From contig NZ_LZIL01000028.1 of the NCBI RefSeq assembly GCF_001667075.1, positions 1 through 64,000 of the forward strand: a stretch of DNA of 64,000 nucleotides, in the 5' to 3' direction. The position numbers and the translations under genes are program-made. A model generated the notes under the pieces. That model worked only from the letters and a program-made list of their open reading frames with translations, ran no database searches and was not told the origin of the DNA. Each line of letters starts with the position of its first letter. The stretch's first letter is position 1. Shown here one piece after another: positions 40,370-49,270 of the stretch. Origin of the DNA: Mycobacterium sp. 852014-52450_SCH5900713. Lineage in GTDB: Bacteria > Actinomycetota > Actinomycetes > Mycobacteriales > Mycobacteriaceae.

Positions 40370-41388
40370 CAGATACCGCCCAATTCGATCTGGTTCTCAA
40401 TCCACGGAATGATTTCATCGAGCGCTTCATCGAGTGACGTCGTGGCCTTGAAACCGAGGATTTCCATGGCCTTTTGAACGTCAGGCACACGCCGCTGCAC
40501 GTCATAGGGAAACGGATCGTCGCTCACGAACCGTAGTGGGACATCACCTTTGACCTTGCGCCATATTATGTTGGCGAGTTCGCGCACTGTCGTCGACGTC
40601 GCGGTCGAGAGATTGAAATCCTCGTTATTCGCCGCTTGAGACTCGATGGCGAGGCGTATGCCTCGGGCGAGATCGCCCCCGTAGGTGTAGTGCCGGACCT
40701 GGCTGCCGTCGCCGAGAATGTGCAGCGGATCCTGACCTTTGAGAACCTTTTGGACGAGATCAGGCACGACGTGGCTCATCGCGAGCCGGACGTTGCCCGA
40801 CATGATCTCGCGATCGCATAAGGCGCGCTTTTCGCCCACACCAATGCAGTTGAACGGTCGCACAATGGTGTAGGGCAGCTCGTACTGCTCCCATGCGCCT
40901 TGGGCGAAGTACTCGGTCGCGAGCTTTTGAAAACCATACGTCGACTCCGGTGGCGGGCAGCGGCGCTGCTCTCCCTCGGGGGTGGGATAGGTCGATGTGC
41001 TCTCGTAAACCATCGAAGACGATACGACGGTGATCTTGCGGAGCCGCGCATTGCGGTGCGCCCAGATCGCTGCGTCGAAGGTGGCCGCAGTGATGCGCTC
41101 GTTCTCCGACAACAGGTCGTAGGCCAGCTCGTGGAATAGCGATATGCCACCGATGATGGCAGCGCCGGCGACGAGATGATCGCAGCCTTCGAGCAACTCC
41201 TTGAGCAGTGCAACATCTTTCGCGTCGCCCTTGACGGCGGTGTAGTTCGGATTTGCGTCGTACGCGCGGTCGACCGGTCCGTATTTAGAGTCGTTGTCGA
41301 TGCCGATTACCTCGTAACCGTTGGCGAGTAGTTCCTCGACGAGGTAGCCGGCTACGAAACCCGCCGAGCCCGTGACGAGAATCTTCAC
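40369..41388 (-). CDS. extended-SDR NDP-sugar epimerase/dehydratase
   Basis: 339 residues from GTG 41388, which overlaps the UDP-hexose dehydrogenase stop (GTGA). KILVTGSAGFVAGYLVEEL is the NAD site, VVSSSMVYES and TYGFQKLATEYF supply the Ser and Tyr-Lys of catalysis, and IVRPFNCIGVGEKR is the substrate loop. Coupling to the dehydrogenase suggests one pathway: a 4-epimerase or decarboxylase acting on a UDP-uronic acid is possible, but the exact reaction cannot be assigned. Confidence 0.8.
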   Translation of the reverse strand: MKILVTGSAGFVAGYLVEELLANGYEVIGIDNDSKYGPVDRAYDANPNYTAVKGDAKDVALLKELLEGCDHLVAGAAIIGGISLFHELAYDLLSENERITAATFDAAIWAHRNARLRKITVVSSSMVYESTSTYPTPEGEQRRCPPPESTYGFQKLATEYFAQGAWEQYELPYTIVRPFNCIGVGEKRALCDREIMSGNVRLAMSHVVPDLVQKVLKGQDPLHILGDGSQVRHYTYGGDLARGIRLAIESQAANNEDFNLSTATSTTVRELANIIWRKVKGDVPLRFVSDDPFPYDVQRRVPDVQKAMEILGFKATTSLDEALDEIIPWIENQIELGGI

Positions 41389-42602
41389 GCGAGTTGCGCT
41401 CCCTTGCCGAAGAAGTTCCAAATATCGACGACCGGCTTGTCATCCGGGATCACCAGCGACCGGTAGTCGCTGTGCGGCGCGCCGAGCACAAGGATGTCGG
41501 ACTGCTCGACGGCCGCGTCGAGCGAGATAAGGCGCGGGTCCTCGACGAACGGGTCCGTGCATACAACGGCAGCCGCCTCGTACTCAAGGATCTTTCGAAG
41601 TTTGTAAGAAAGAGACTCCCGCGTGTCGTCGCTATCGCCCTTGAATGCCATGCCGAGGATCCCAACCGTCAAATCGTGAAGCGGGTAACGCGATTTCATG
41701 TGTTCGACGACGAAGTTCGGAAGGCCCTCGTTGATCAGCATCGCCGCGTGCCCGAGCGAGAACCGCGACTCGGTCGCGGCCGCGAGCTGCATGGTGTCCT
41801 TGAAGAGACACGGTCCGGCCGCGAACCCACTCTTCGGCAATCCGGCCATCCTCGGATAGTCGCGCGTGAGCGCGTCATAAATTCGGTAGAAGTCCAACCC
41901 GAAATCGGTTGCGATCATGAAGAATTGGTTGGCAGTCGCGAACTGGATGTAGCGCCAGACGTTGGCGAAGATCTTCGTCAGCTCGGCCTCTATCGGCTGC
42001 ATCGAAATGATCGAAGGGGCGATCCGGCTGAAGAGATCGGTGGCGACTCGTGTCGCCTCGTCATCGCAACCCGCCACGATTTGTGGTAGCTCGACCAGTT
42101 CGCGCATCGCGCGTCCTTGGGCGATTCTCTCGGGGCAAAAGGCGACATGGACGTACCGACCCGAAGCTCGCACGAGCGCATCCAGTCTTTCGGTCGTCCC
42201 GGGATAGACCGTACTCCGGAGGATGATGCACTGGCCGTCGACGAAGTACGGCATCAGGCTCTCGAAAAAGCGATGGATCTTGTGGAAAGTGGGGTTCAGG
42301 TGCTCATCGACCGGCGTGCCGATGATAACAATGACCACGCGGGACCTCGAGATGAGCGTTGGATCGTTATCGGCGACCAGGTTCCTGTTGATGACCTCGG
42401 CGAGCATCGGCTCTGCCTTCTCTTCCACGAAGGGCATGCGTCCCGATCGGACCATTTCGACGGCGCTCGTGTCGATGTCGTCGATCGCGACTCGTAAGTC
42501 GCGGTGCGCCATCACAATGGCCAGCGGCAGCCCGACGTGCCCGCACCCCCCGACGACACAGACGTCGAAATCGAATTGCGCCAGTTGAGGTGACGATCCC
42601 AC
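41385..42602 (-). CDS. UDP-hexose 6-dehydrogenase (UDP-Glc/UDP-ManNAc dehydrogenase family)
   Basis: 405 residues. CVVGGCGHVGLPLAIVMA at the N-terminus binds NAD; VIIGTPVDEH, STVYPGTTERL, FCPERIAQGRAMREL and LPQIVAG follow; the catalytic Cys is C265 in FAAGPCLFKDTMQLAA; the C-terminal NAD/UDP domain has GILGMAFKGDSDDTRES. The CPERIAQG/LPQIVAG pattern is nearer to the WecC (UDP-ManNAcA) branch than to classic UDP-glucose dehydrogenase, but both make UDP-uronic acids. GTG start with AGAGAGGAAATC upstream; first gene of the operon. Glucuronic acid is known in some M. avium complex GPL serovars. Confidence 0.87.
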   Translation of the reverse strand: MGSSPQLAQFDFDVCVVGGCGHVGLPLAIVMAHRDLRVAIDDIDTSAVEMVRSGRMPFVEEKAEPMLAEVINRNLVADNDPTLISRSRVVIVIIGTPVDEHLNPTFHKIHRFFESLMPYFVDGQCIILRSTVYPGTTERLDALVRASGRYVHVAFCPERIAQGRAMRELVELPQIVAGCDDEATRVATDLFSRIAPSIISMQPIEAELTKIFANVWRYIQFATANQFFMIATDFGLDFYRIYDALTRDYPRMAGLPKSGFAAGPCLFKDTMQLAAATESRFSLGHAAMLINEGLPNFVVEHMKSRYPLHDLTVGILGMAFKGDSDDTRESLSYKLRKILEYEAAAVVCTDPFVEDPRLISLDAAVEQSDILVLGAPHSDYRSLVIPDDKPVVDIWNFFGKGAQLA

Positions 42603-42639
42603 GATTTCCTCTCTCTCCGAGTTCAGGGCGCGTCACGCG

Positions 42640-42848
42640 TTAGTTGCACGGCAGCAGGATTTCGCGGATCGGCTTCTGGTCGAAGAACCGCTGATGGATG
42701 AGCTTCCAAACGCCTTGAACCTCGATTTTGTGGCCTCCGCGCGGGTGCGCACAGCATATAGTTCATGCCAGCCCCATATAACCCGTTTCAGAAGACTAAT
42801 GTCGCCATTTCGTATCCATGACGGGCGGGAGCAACCGGCTGTCCACAT
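42640..42848 (-). pseudogene. possible frameshifted 3' remnant, family unknown
   Basis: One minus frame gives DISLLKRVIWGWHELYAVRT; a shift then gives KIEVQGVWKLIHQRFFDQ and PIREILLPCN ending at TAA (42640). The composition of the two pieces is protein-like and they abut, so this may be the tail of a gene broken between the dehydrogenase and the polytopic protein. I do not recognise the family; it could also be chance. Confidence 0.3.
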
Positions 42849-42869
42849 CGGTTCGAGTTCGTCCCCGTC

Positions 42870-44840
42870 TCAGGGGCGGACCTGCATCTCGTAGAAGCTC
42901 AGCCGCGCAGTAACTCCCTGATGACCAAGGAATTGTGAACGGCTCAAACGGATGGTGTGGGCGTGGATCTGCAGGTTCGTGGAGTTGACCGACGGAGGGC
43001 TTTTGACAAGAAAAGGTTCGGCCGCGTTTTTGGTGACGAGGCGGTACGTGTTTCCGTCGAGCACGACGCCGAAGGAGATCAGGGGCGCGACTGTACCCTG
43101 AAAAAGTCGGTCGACGGCCGTTGACTGCAGATCGATCCCCGCGAGGACCGCCGCGTTCGGTTCGCTCGGCTCGGGGATTGTGATCACGTCGTTCTCGTGG
43201 ACGGTGACCTCCGACAGCGCGGTAAGCCGTCCGCAGCGGGATCCAGTGTGGGTGAACAGCGCCCAGCCGTTCTCAACCCCGCTTACGGTGTAGTCACATA
43301 GCAGCGCTCGTGAATACCGGGGAGATTCTTGTACGCCAAGCCGCCCATCGATGCCGACGGCAGGTGCGTCCGGGGGGGATAGCTGAGACAGGACGAATTG
43401 TGGCCCTTTAGTAAGTGATTCGCCATTTAGGCCATCAAGCGCGGGCGAGTAGGCCGCGTACGTCTGAAAAACGGGCGCTGGGCGCCACGCCCGATCGTAA
43501 GCCCAAGCGGCCGATGCTTCAATGGGATCGATGTGGACCGTTCCCGGCCCAATCGAGTCGATAAAGCGACCCGGGATGGCGTAAAGCGCACGCTGGCGTG
43601 CTTTGGCTTGCTCGATGCGTTGATTGACGTGACCTGGCAGGGCGAGCGTGACGAGGCGATCGACCGCCTGCGCAGGCGCCTCCAGCGCCTCCTGGGCGTG
43701 GATGTAGGCGAAAGGCCCGAAAACTCCTACATACAGCACCACGCTCGTCACCGCAGCCACCACAAACACGCGGCGCCGAGCTACGAAGAAGGGAGAAATG
43801 ATCACCGCAACGACGATCAGGCCGAGCAGAATGCTGAAGTGCCACTGGTCAAGCCGTGCGAACGCGGACTTGACCACGATTACGGTCGTCAGGCCGACGA
43901 GCAACACAAACCGGCGGGGAATCTTCGCGCCGCCACGCACTAACACCACACAGATGGCCCCCACCCACGCGAACGTCAACACCACTGCGGGGACCGCTTG
44001 CAAGCCGAGCGCCGGGAGGGGCCTTGCCATCGCTTCGCTGTAACCCGATGCCACGGCGGCGCTGAACCTGAGCCACTTGGGCAGATCCCCCAGTCGTTGG
44101 CCGGCGAAAATCCACCAGATGGGTATGGACGCCACGAAGATGATGGTCGTTGCGCAATGGCGCCCGACAGCGCGCCAGTCGAGCAACAGGGACGCGACCA
44201 GCGCGATGGCGAAGACGGCGAGGCCGCTGTTCAGCTTCACCAGCAGCTGGAACCCCGCAGCTGCGCCCAGCACGAGGCACGTGATGAAGACCGTCGAGCG
44301 CTGGGGGGCGTCCTGCAACAGGAGCACGCTTGACCACGCGAACGCCGCGAGAAATGCAAGTTCGGGGTACATCATGCCCAACGAGTCCCCCACCTCCAAG
44401 CCAGGACCGATGCAGAGGTAGGCCGCGATGCCGGTCGTGACGAACGCGGCAATGAGCGATGTCAGGGGGGCGTAGCGCTGCCGCAGTCCGGCCGCGATGC
44501 CGAGGAACAGCGCGGCGACCGTAATCATCTGGTAGATCGTGGCGAGCAGCGACTGATCGAACGAATAGTAGGCAGTCGTTTGCAGGAAACCGAGGGGTCC
44601 GAGAGTGAATACGACCTCCCGGCCCCATGCGAGATCGTGTATCCGGGCCAGCGCAAGCCCGGCCTGCCAAGAGGGATCGAGCCCGACGGCAGGATTTACC
44701 GAGGCTTGTGGCCAGAAGACGATGGCAGCGATCACCGCGACTAGGGCCTGTTGCCAACCGGCGGCGCCCCATCCGGACGTCGAAAACCGTCTCATCGTTT
44801 GTCCCAACGTCCTGACGGGTGCCATGGTGGATTCGGGCAT
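42870..44840 (-). CDS. large polytopic membrane protein, GT-C glycosyltransferase candidate
   Basis: 656 residues. About 10-12 hydrophobic segments fill residues 30-390, followed by a soluble tail of about 260 residues. The first extracytoplasmic loop carries NPAVGLDPSWQAGLALA at about residues 49-65, with the acidic residue (D55) expected near the active site of GT-C enzymes, which use polyprenyl-phosphate sugars. No other catalytic motif is evident. It stands between a DPM1-like synthase operon and a GtrA gene, which supports a periplasmic sugar-transfer role. No named family recognised. Confidence 0.6.
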   Translation of the reverse strand: MPESTMAPVRTLGQTMRRFSTSGWGAAGWQQALVAVIAAIVFWPQASVNPAVGLDPSWQAGLALARIHDLAWGREVVFTLGPLGFLQTTAYYSFDQSLLATIYQMITVAALFLGIAAGLRQRYAPLTSLIAAFVTTGIAAYLCIGPGLEVGDSLGMMYPELAFLAAFAWSSVLLLQDAPQRSTVFITCLVLGAAAGFQLLVKLNSGLAVFAIALVASLLLDWRAVGRHCATTIIFVASIPIWWIFAGQRLGDLPKWLRFSAAVASGYSEAMARPLPALGLQAVPAVVLTFAWVGAICVVLVRGGAKIPRRFVLLVGLTTVIVVKSAFARLDQWHFSILLGLIVVAVIISPFFVARRRVFVVAAVTSVVLYVGVFGPFAYIHAQEALEAPAQAVDRLVTLALPGHVNQRIEQAKARQRALYAIPGRFIDSIGPGTVHIDPIEASAAWAYDRAWRPAPVFQTYAAYSPALDGLNGESLTKGPQFVLSQLSPPDAPAVGIDGRLGVQESPRYSRALLCDYTVSGVENGWALFTHTGSRCGRLTALSEVTVHENDVITIPEPSEPNAAVLAGIDLQSTAVDRLFQGTVAPLISFGVVLDGNTYRLVTKNAAEPFLVKSPPSVNSTNLQIHAHTIRLSRSQFLGHQGVTARLSFYEMQVRP

Positions 44841-45006
44841 CCTCGCAAATTATCAACGACTTCAAAGCAATTCGCGGGTTTAGTCAATTACGGTTGCGAT
44901 CCCCTAGTTCGGTTCGATTTCCGTTCTCAGAACATTCATCGATCAGCAGCTATGGGTTCCACCAATTCAGCTCCCGAGCGACCCGTTACGAGTATGTTGG
45001 CCGACC

Positions 45007-45501
45007 ATGAACCTCCCGCATTTGGGCCTTCTCGAACGGGCCCGAGCGGAGGAGACACACAAGAAGCTGCGCTATGCCGCTGTGTCGGTGATTTTCGTCC
45101 CAATCGGCCAGGCCCTCCTCCAGATCCTGGGCTTGTGGCTGCACAACTACACCACTGCGTCGCTGTTGCAGGCCGCAATCGTCACGATCCCCAACTTCTT
45201 CGCCAACGAACACTTCGTCTGGCGGGTAACGTCGCGCGAGAACCTGCGCAGCCAGGTGCTCGTATTCTGGATAGCCGTCATGTTGGGCGTCGCCCTCGCC
45301 ACCCTCTTCACCCACCTCGTCGAGGACGCGATGACCGATCGGACCGATCTCGCCCGAGGCGCAGCTGTGTTGGTCGCCCAGCTGCTTGGCTTGGGAATCG
45401 TCTGGGTCGGCCGCTTCCTCATCCTCGACCGGTGGCTCTTCAAGCTCGCGGGCGACACGCCCGAGAACGCCGACGAGGTCATTGGCGAAGTTCCCGTGTG
45501 A
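45007..45501 (+). CDS. GtrA-family membrane protein, copy 1
   Basis: 164 residues with four hydrophobic segments and the GtrA pattern: KLRYAAVSVIFVPIGQALLQ first helix, ATIPNFFANEHFVWRV-type segment (here IVTIPNFFANEHFVWRV) in the loop, and WVGRFLILDRWLFK at the end. GtrA proteins are thought to move polyprenyl-phosphate-linked sugars across the membrane. It is divergent from the polytopic protein at 42870. Weak ribosome-binding site, so the start is less certain. Confidence 0.82.
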   Translation: MNLPHLGLLERARAEETHKKLRYAAVSVIFVPIGQALLQILGLWLHNYTTASLLQAAIVTIPNFFANEHFVWRVTSRENLRSQVLVFWIAVMLGVALATLFTHLVEDAMTDRTDLARGAAVLVAQLLGLGIVWVGRFLILDRWLFKLAGDTPENADEVIGEVPV

Positions 45502-45666
45502 CCTGTCCGCGCGATGCCAGCCGATCCCGCAGCATCCAGCGGGTGCGTGCACAGGTGCTCGGCGCCGCAGGGCGGGTGCAACGCGGGTCGTTGATGAAAG
45601 GCAAGCGGCACAAGCAATCCGTGCCTAAGTCAGCCAAGACGTTTGGCGTCCGTACGCCGTAGACCA

Positions 45667-46812
45667 TTAACGGCGCGCAGTCTGGTAGAAGTCCAGTACC
45701 GCATTGGCGACCTCCTCTACCTCTTTGTCGGCGAGGTCAAAATACATTGGCAGTCTCAGCAATCGTGCGCTGAGTTCCTCGGTTTTCGGCAAATACTTTC
45801 TTGGTAAGCCGAGCGATTGAGCGAATGGTGAAGTATGCAGCGGTACGTAGTGGAATACCGCGAGGATGCCGGCCGCACCCAGATGCGCGATGAGGGCGCT
45901 GCGTTCCTCGAGGTCGGCAGTCAACAGATAAAACATGTGGTAGTTGGTGATGCAATGTGGCGGCACTACTGGGATGCGAATCAGGCCACTTTCCGCCAAA
46001 GGGGCGAGAATGGTGACATAATGGTCGAATATCTCACCACGCCTCTTGGAGATCTTCTCCATATTTTCGATCTGGCCCACCAAGAATGCGGCGAGCATAT
46101 CGGAGGGAATGTAGGAGGATCCCACGTCCACCCAGGTATATTTATCAACCTGGCCGCGCACGAATTGACTACGGTTGGTACCCTTTTCGCGCAGGATTTC
46201 GGCACGATCCACCATGGCCGGATCATTGACAACAAGTGCGCCACCCTCGCCACAGGAAATGTTCTTGGTTTCGTGAAAGCTGTAACAGCCCAGGTGACCA
46301 ATCGTTCCTAGCCACCGACCCCTATACCGGGCGGAAACGCCTTGAGCTGCATCCTCCACAACCAATAAACCGTGGCGGTCGGCAATGTCCATGATTGCGT
46401 CCATCTCGCAGGAAATGCCCGCGTAATGGATAGGGACTATGGCCCGCGTGCGCGGAGTGATTGCCTGCTCGATCAGTCGCTCATCTATGTTGAGCGTATC
46501 TGCCCTGATGTCGACGAACACCGGCCTACCGCCACGCAGCACGAATGCGTTGGCCGTAGACACGAAGGCGTAGGATGGGACAATGACCTCGTCACCTGGC
46601 TGCAGATCGCACAGGAGCGCGGCCATTTCGAGCGCCGACGTGCATGATGTCGTCAGCAACACCCGCTTTGCGCCGAAGGCTTCTTCCAGCATTCGCTGGG
46701 CGCGCTTGGTGAACGGACCGTCGCCGCTGGCATGCCCACCCGCGACCGCCTCACCGACATAGACCAGTTCCGACCCAACCACGGACGGTTTGTTGAACGG
46801 GATGCGGATCAT
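45667..46812 (-). CDS. DegT/DnrJ/EryC1/StrS sugar aminotransferase (WecE-like, 4-amino-4,6-dideoxyhexose)
   Basis: 381 residues. PLP-dependent: Lys183 in CYSFHETKNISCGEGGAL, Asp154 in VVEDAAQGVSARYRGR, and the phosphate-binding TTSCTSALEMAALL. SFHETKN is close to WecE/RffA, which makes dTDP-4-amino-4,6-dideoxygalactose from the dTDP-4-keto-6-deoxyglucose of the rhamnose pathway. The ATG overlaps the GtrA stop (TGATG). With the acyltransferase two genes upstream it predicts an N-acylated 4-amino-4,6-dideoxyhexose. N-acylated amino-dideoxyhexoses occur in several M. avium complex serovar haptens, so this fits a serovar determinant. Confidence 0.9.
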   Translation of the reverse strand: MIRIPFNKPSVVGSELVYVGEAVAGGHASGDGPFTKRAQRMLEEAFGAKRVLLTTSCTSALEMAALLCDLQPGDEVIVPSYAFVSTANAFVLRGGRPVFVDIRADTLNIDERLIEQAITPRTRAIVPIHYAGISCEMDAIMDIADRHGLLVVEDAAQGVSARYRGRWLGTIGHLGCYSFHETKNISCGEGGALVVNDPAMVDRAEILREKGTNRSQFVRGQVDKYTWVDVGSSYIPSDMLAAFLVGQIENMEKISKRRGEIFDHYVTILAPLAESGLIRIPVVPPHCITNYHMFYLLTADLEERSALIAHLGAAGILAVFHYVPLHTSPFAQSLGLPRKYLPKTEELSARLLRLPMYFDLADKEVEEVANAVLDFYQTARR

Positions 46813-47222
46813 CAAGCACTTCTCTTCTTAATCCTTCTCGCACCGCCAGCAGTCGCAGAGAATACCCAATACTTCTGCATTATGAAGGCAAGCAAGGCCA
46901 ACACAAGGATCGCGCAGCCTTGGACGATTTGGTGAGGGAAACCGATCCGGCCGGCAAAGACCCACAGGGCACTGAAGTTTATGAGGTAGATGACGGAATA
47001 GCAGGTCAGATACCGTCCGAGTGCGGTGAGTCGGTGGCCGCTATGGCGAAAGGTGATATCGCGGTTAGCGAGGAAGCTCAGTAGCATACCGACGCTGAAG
47101 GTGATTGTCATCGCGGTCTCACTGCCCATCGGCCACGAAGTCAAGAAGAGGTACGCAGCATACAAAGCGGCATTTAGGGCGAGGCCGATAAGGACGTAGC
47201 GGATGAACTGCGTGCGGACCAT
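46812..47222 (-). CDS. GtrA-family membrane protein, copy 2
   Basis: 136 residues, four hydrophobic segments. FIRYVLIGLALNAALYAAYL at the N-terminus, SFLANRDITFRHSGHR as the conserved loop (compare FFANEHFVWR in copy 1), and LAFIMQKYWVFS at the end. The probable role is translocation of a polyprenyl-phosphate sugar. It sits between the sugar aminotransferase and acyltransferase genes on one strand with 1- to 3-base junctions, so the sugar it handles is probably the amino sugar they make. Confidence 0.88.
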   Translation of the reverse strand: MVRTQFIRYVLIGLALNAALYAAYLFLTSWPMGSETAMTITFSVGMLLSFLANRDITFRHSGHRLTALGRYLTCYSVIYLINFSALWVFAGRIGFPHQIVQGCAILVLALLAFIMQKYWVFSATAGGARRIKKRSA

Positions 47223-47225
47223 GTC

Positions 47226-47801
47226 CTAGCCGCGCTGGGCCGCTTCGTCTTCGGTAAGGTACTCTGCCTCGAGCAGCAGCAGGTCGCGCCGGCGATCCTT
47301 TATCTTCTTGGCCGGCGACCCGACGCACACCGACCACGCTGGTGTCGATCTCGTGACGAGCGAACCGGCCCCTATGGAAGTGCCTTCGCCAAGTTCGACG
47401 CCCGGAAGGATTATCGAGCCAGCGCCGACGATGCTATGACGACCGATGCGGACGGGCAGTTTGGCCTCCTCGCGGTACTTGAGCGGCAACGTCGGGCCGG
47501 TTAGATGCAGACCGCTGTAATCATCACTCTGCGAGAACACGTGGCTTCCGTAGGCGATGCCGGAAAAGTCGTCGAGAAACACGCCTTCACTGCCGCCAGC
47601 GATATTGACGAATACCGCGAGATGCACGTTGCGTCCCATCACCACTCGTCCCGATACCACGCAGAAGTCGTCGATGCGCGAGTGATCTCCGATCTCGATC
47701 TGGTCGGCGTTATGTACCGCCGCTCGATCGCTGACCTTCACATTCCGACCGAGGCGCTTGAAACCCAGGCGTGCTAGTTGCTCGCGGTCAAGGTATGCCA
47801 T
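47226..47801 (-). CDS. left-handed beta-helix acyltransferase (hexapeptide family)
   Basis: 191 residues from ATG 47801 (AAAGGCG upstream; the longer frame to 47843 is rejected). Hexapeptide repeats run through NADQIEIGDHSRIDDFCVVS, VVMGRNVHLAVFVNIAGG and IGRHSIVGAGSIILPGVELG, ending with SVCVGSPAKKIKDRR. The loop with SQSDDYSGLHLTGPTLP is typical of trimeric sugar O- or N-acetyltransferases. Next to the WecE-like aminotransferase, the likely job is N-acylation of the 4-amino-4,6-dideoxyhexose. Acyl donor not determined. Confidence 0.86.
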   Translation of the reverse strand: MAYLDREQLARLGFKRLGRNVKVSDRAAVHNADQIEIGDHSRIDDFCVVSGRVVMGRNVHLAVFVNIAGGSEGVFLDDFSGIAYGSHVFSQSDDYSGLHLTGPTLPLKYREEAKLPVRIGRHSIVGAGSIILPGVELGEGTSIGAGSLVTRSTPAWSVCVGSPAKKIKDRRRDLLLLEAEYLTEDEAAQRG

Positions 47802-48095
47802 AGTCGCCTTTCGAATGCACGGCGTTGAATTGCTTCCGCACAATCACGAAAGGGCAGTCCGTCCTGCGGACGTGACTATGCGCGAAGTGCTCGCCGAGAC
47901 CCCGAGGCAATATCCGCGGAACTGATGAATGCGGTGCGCCGACCATGCTTCGTCGCGCCCAGCCGCAAGGCCTTACCCAAGCTCCGAGGGTCGGCGGCTT
48001 CGTCTGGTCACGTCGGCAGCGCCGGTCATGAGAATTTGGTTCGGATATGCCCGACATGCGAGACAACAGTACATGCTGATGTCGGGTCTATGCGG

Positions 48096-49040
48096 TCAAC
48101 TTGAGCGTTCCGCGCCATCGGATGCGGCGGTCTCGCTCACCAGATAGGCCGGCCGGTCCATTGTGCGGAAATGCATACGGGCGAGGTATTCGCCCATGAC
48201 GCCAAGCGCAAAAAGCTGCGCTCCGGAGAAGATCGCAATGATTGATGCGAGGAATGCGAAGCCGGGCACAGCACTCCCGTTGATCAGATAGTTGGCAAAG
48301 ACGTAAATAAGGATAGAGATGCCGAACAATACTAGGACGAATCCGATAAGGCTGGCGATCTGCAGCGGGAGCGTACTGAATCCTGTCATCAAGTCGATCG
48401 CATGGCGAACTAAGCGCGGGACCGAATAACCGCTGACGCCAACGGAACGCGGGGCGTGTCGCACATTGATCGCCGCGAATCGAGATGTCGCCCAGGTGAG
48501 CAATACATCGATGGAGACGGTAGGGCTGCGATAGTCGCGAAAACCCTCCCGCAAGCGGGTGCGGAAGGCGCGGAAGGCGCTAACGTGGCGTGCCGTCTCG
48601 GCGCCCATGGCGCTGGCCAATGCGAACTTCGTCAGGCGGGAGGCTGCATCGCGAAAGAAGCCATGCTGCTCATCATGCGGTGCGCCGTACACCACATCGA
48701 CGTCCGGTCCAAGCGCTGCAAGAAGCGGCGCAATCTCACTCACCGGATGCTGCAGGTCGTCATCCATCGTGACTGTGACGTCGTAGCGTGCGGCGCGGAT
48801 CCCGCAGAGCAGGGCATTATGCTGACCATAGTTGCGGCTCATGCGGATGCCGCGCACGCGCTGGTCTGCCGCAGCCAATTCGGTGATGATCGACCAGGAC
48901 TCGTCACCGCCGCAATCTTCTACGAAGATGATCTCGAACGTGGGAGCGATTTGCGGCATCGCCATGCTCAACTGACCGTACAACTCCCGCAAAGTCAGCG
49001 CTGCGCGATAGACGGGTATCACAACACTCACAGTCAGCAT
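48096..49040 (-). CDS. GtrB/ArnC-type polyprenyl-phosphate glycosyltransferase
   Basis: 314 residues. GT2 domain: VVIPVYRAALTLRELYGQL, FVEDCGGDESW, GIRMSRNYGQHNALLCGIRA and DDDLQHPVSEI (metal site about residues 93-95); two C-terminal transmembrane helices at about 230-250 and 263-285, as in bactoprenol glucosyltransferase GtrB and ArnC. GGAGGCGCG precedes the ATG. It should move a nucleotide-activated sugar, probably the amino sugar of the adjacent genes, onto polyprenyl phosphate for GtrA. The 294 bases between it and the acyltransferase hold nothing I recognise. Confidence 0.88.
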   Translation of the reverse strand: MLTVSVVIPVYRAALTLRELYGQLSMAMPQIAPTFEIIFVEDCGGDESWSIITELAAADQRVRGIRMSRNYGQHNALLCGIRAARYDVTVTMDDDLQHPVSEIAPLLAALGPDVDVVYGAPHDEQHGFFRDAASRLTKFALASAMGAETARHVSAFRAFRTRLREGFRDYRSPTVSIDVLLTWATSRFAAINVRHAPRSVGVSGYSVPRLVRHAIDLMTGFSTLPLQIASLIGFVLVLFGISILIYVFANYLINGSAVPGFAFLASIIAIFSGAQLFALGVMGEYLARMHFRTMDRPAYLVSETAASDGAERSS

Positions 49041-49270
49041 CGCGCCTCCGATCGCAACTTTGCAGCCCCCAAAGCCTCCTACTACAGATGCCTCCAGGTC
49101 GGATGTGCGAGCACCCAGCTACAGGGCAGGCGACTACTACCGGCTCTGTGACAGTACCTGCCGGTCAAGTCTCAATTCGCGAACCTGGCCGGAGCGGTTT
49201 CCACAGGCGACCTGCTGCGTCGTTCGCGTTGGCGGCCCCGTCCCCGCACTACTGCGGCAACGGCTCGCGA

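Noticed and set aside
44751..45662. 303-codon plus-strand frame overlapping GtrA copy 1
   Set aside because: Composition is Arg/Pro-rich without hydrophobic segments; the GtrA frame in the same stretch has four.
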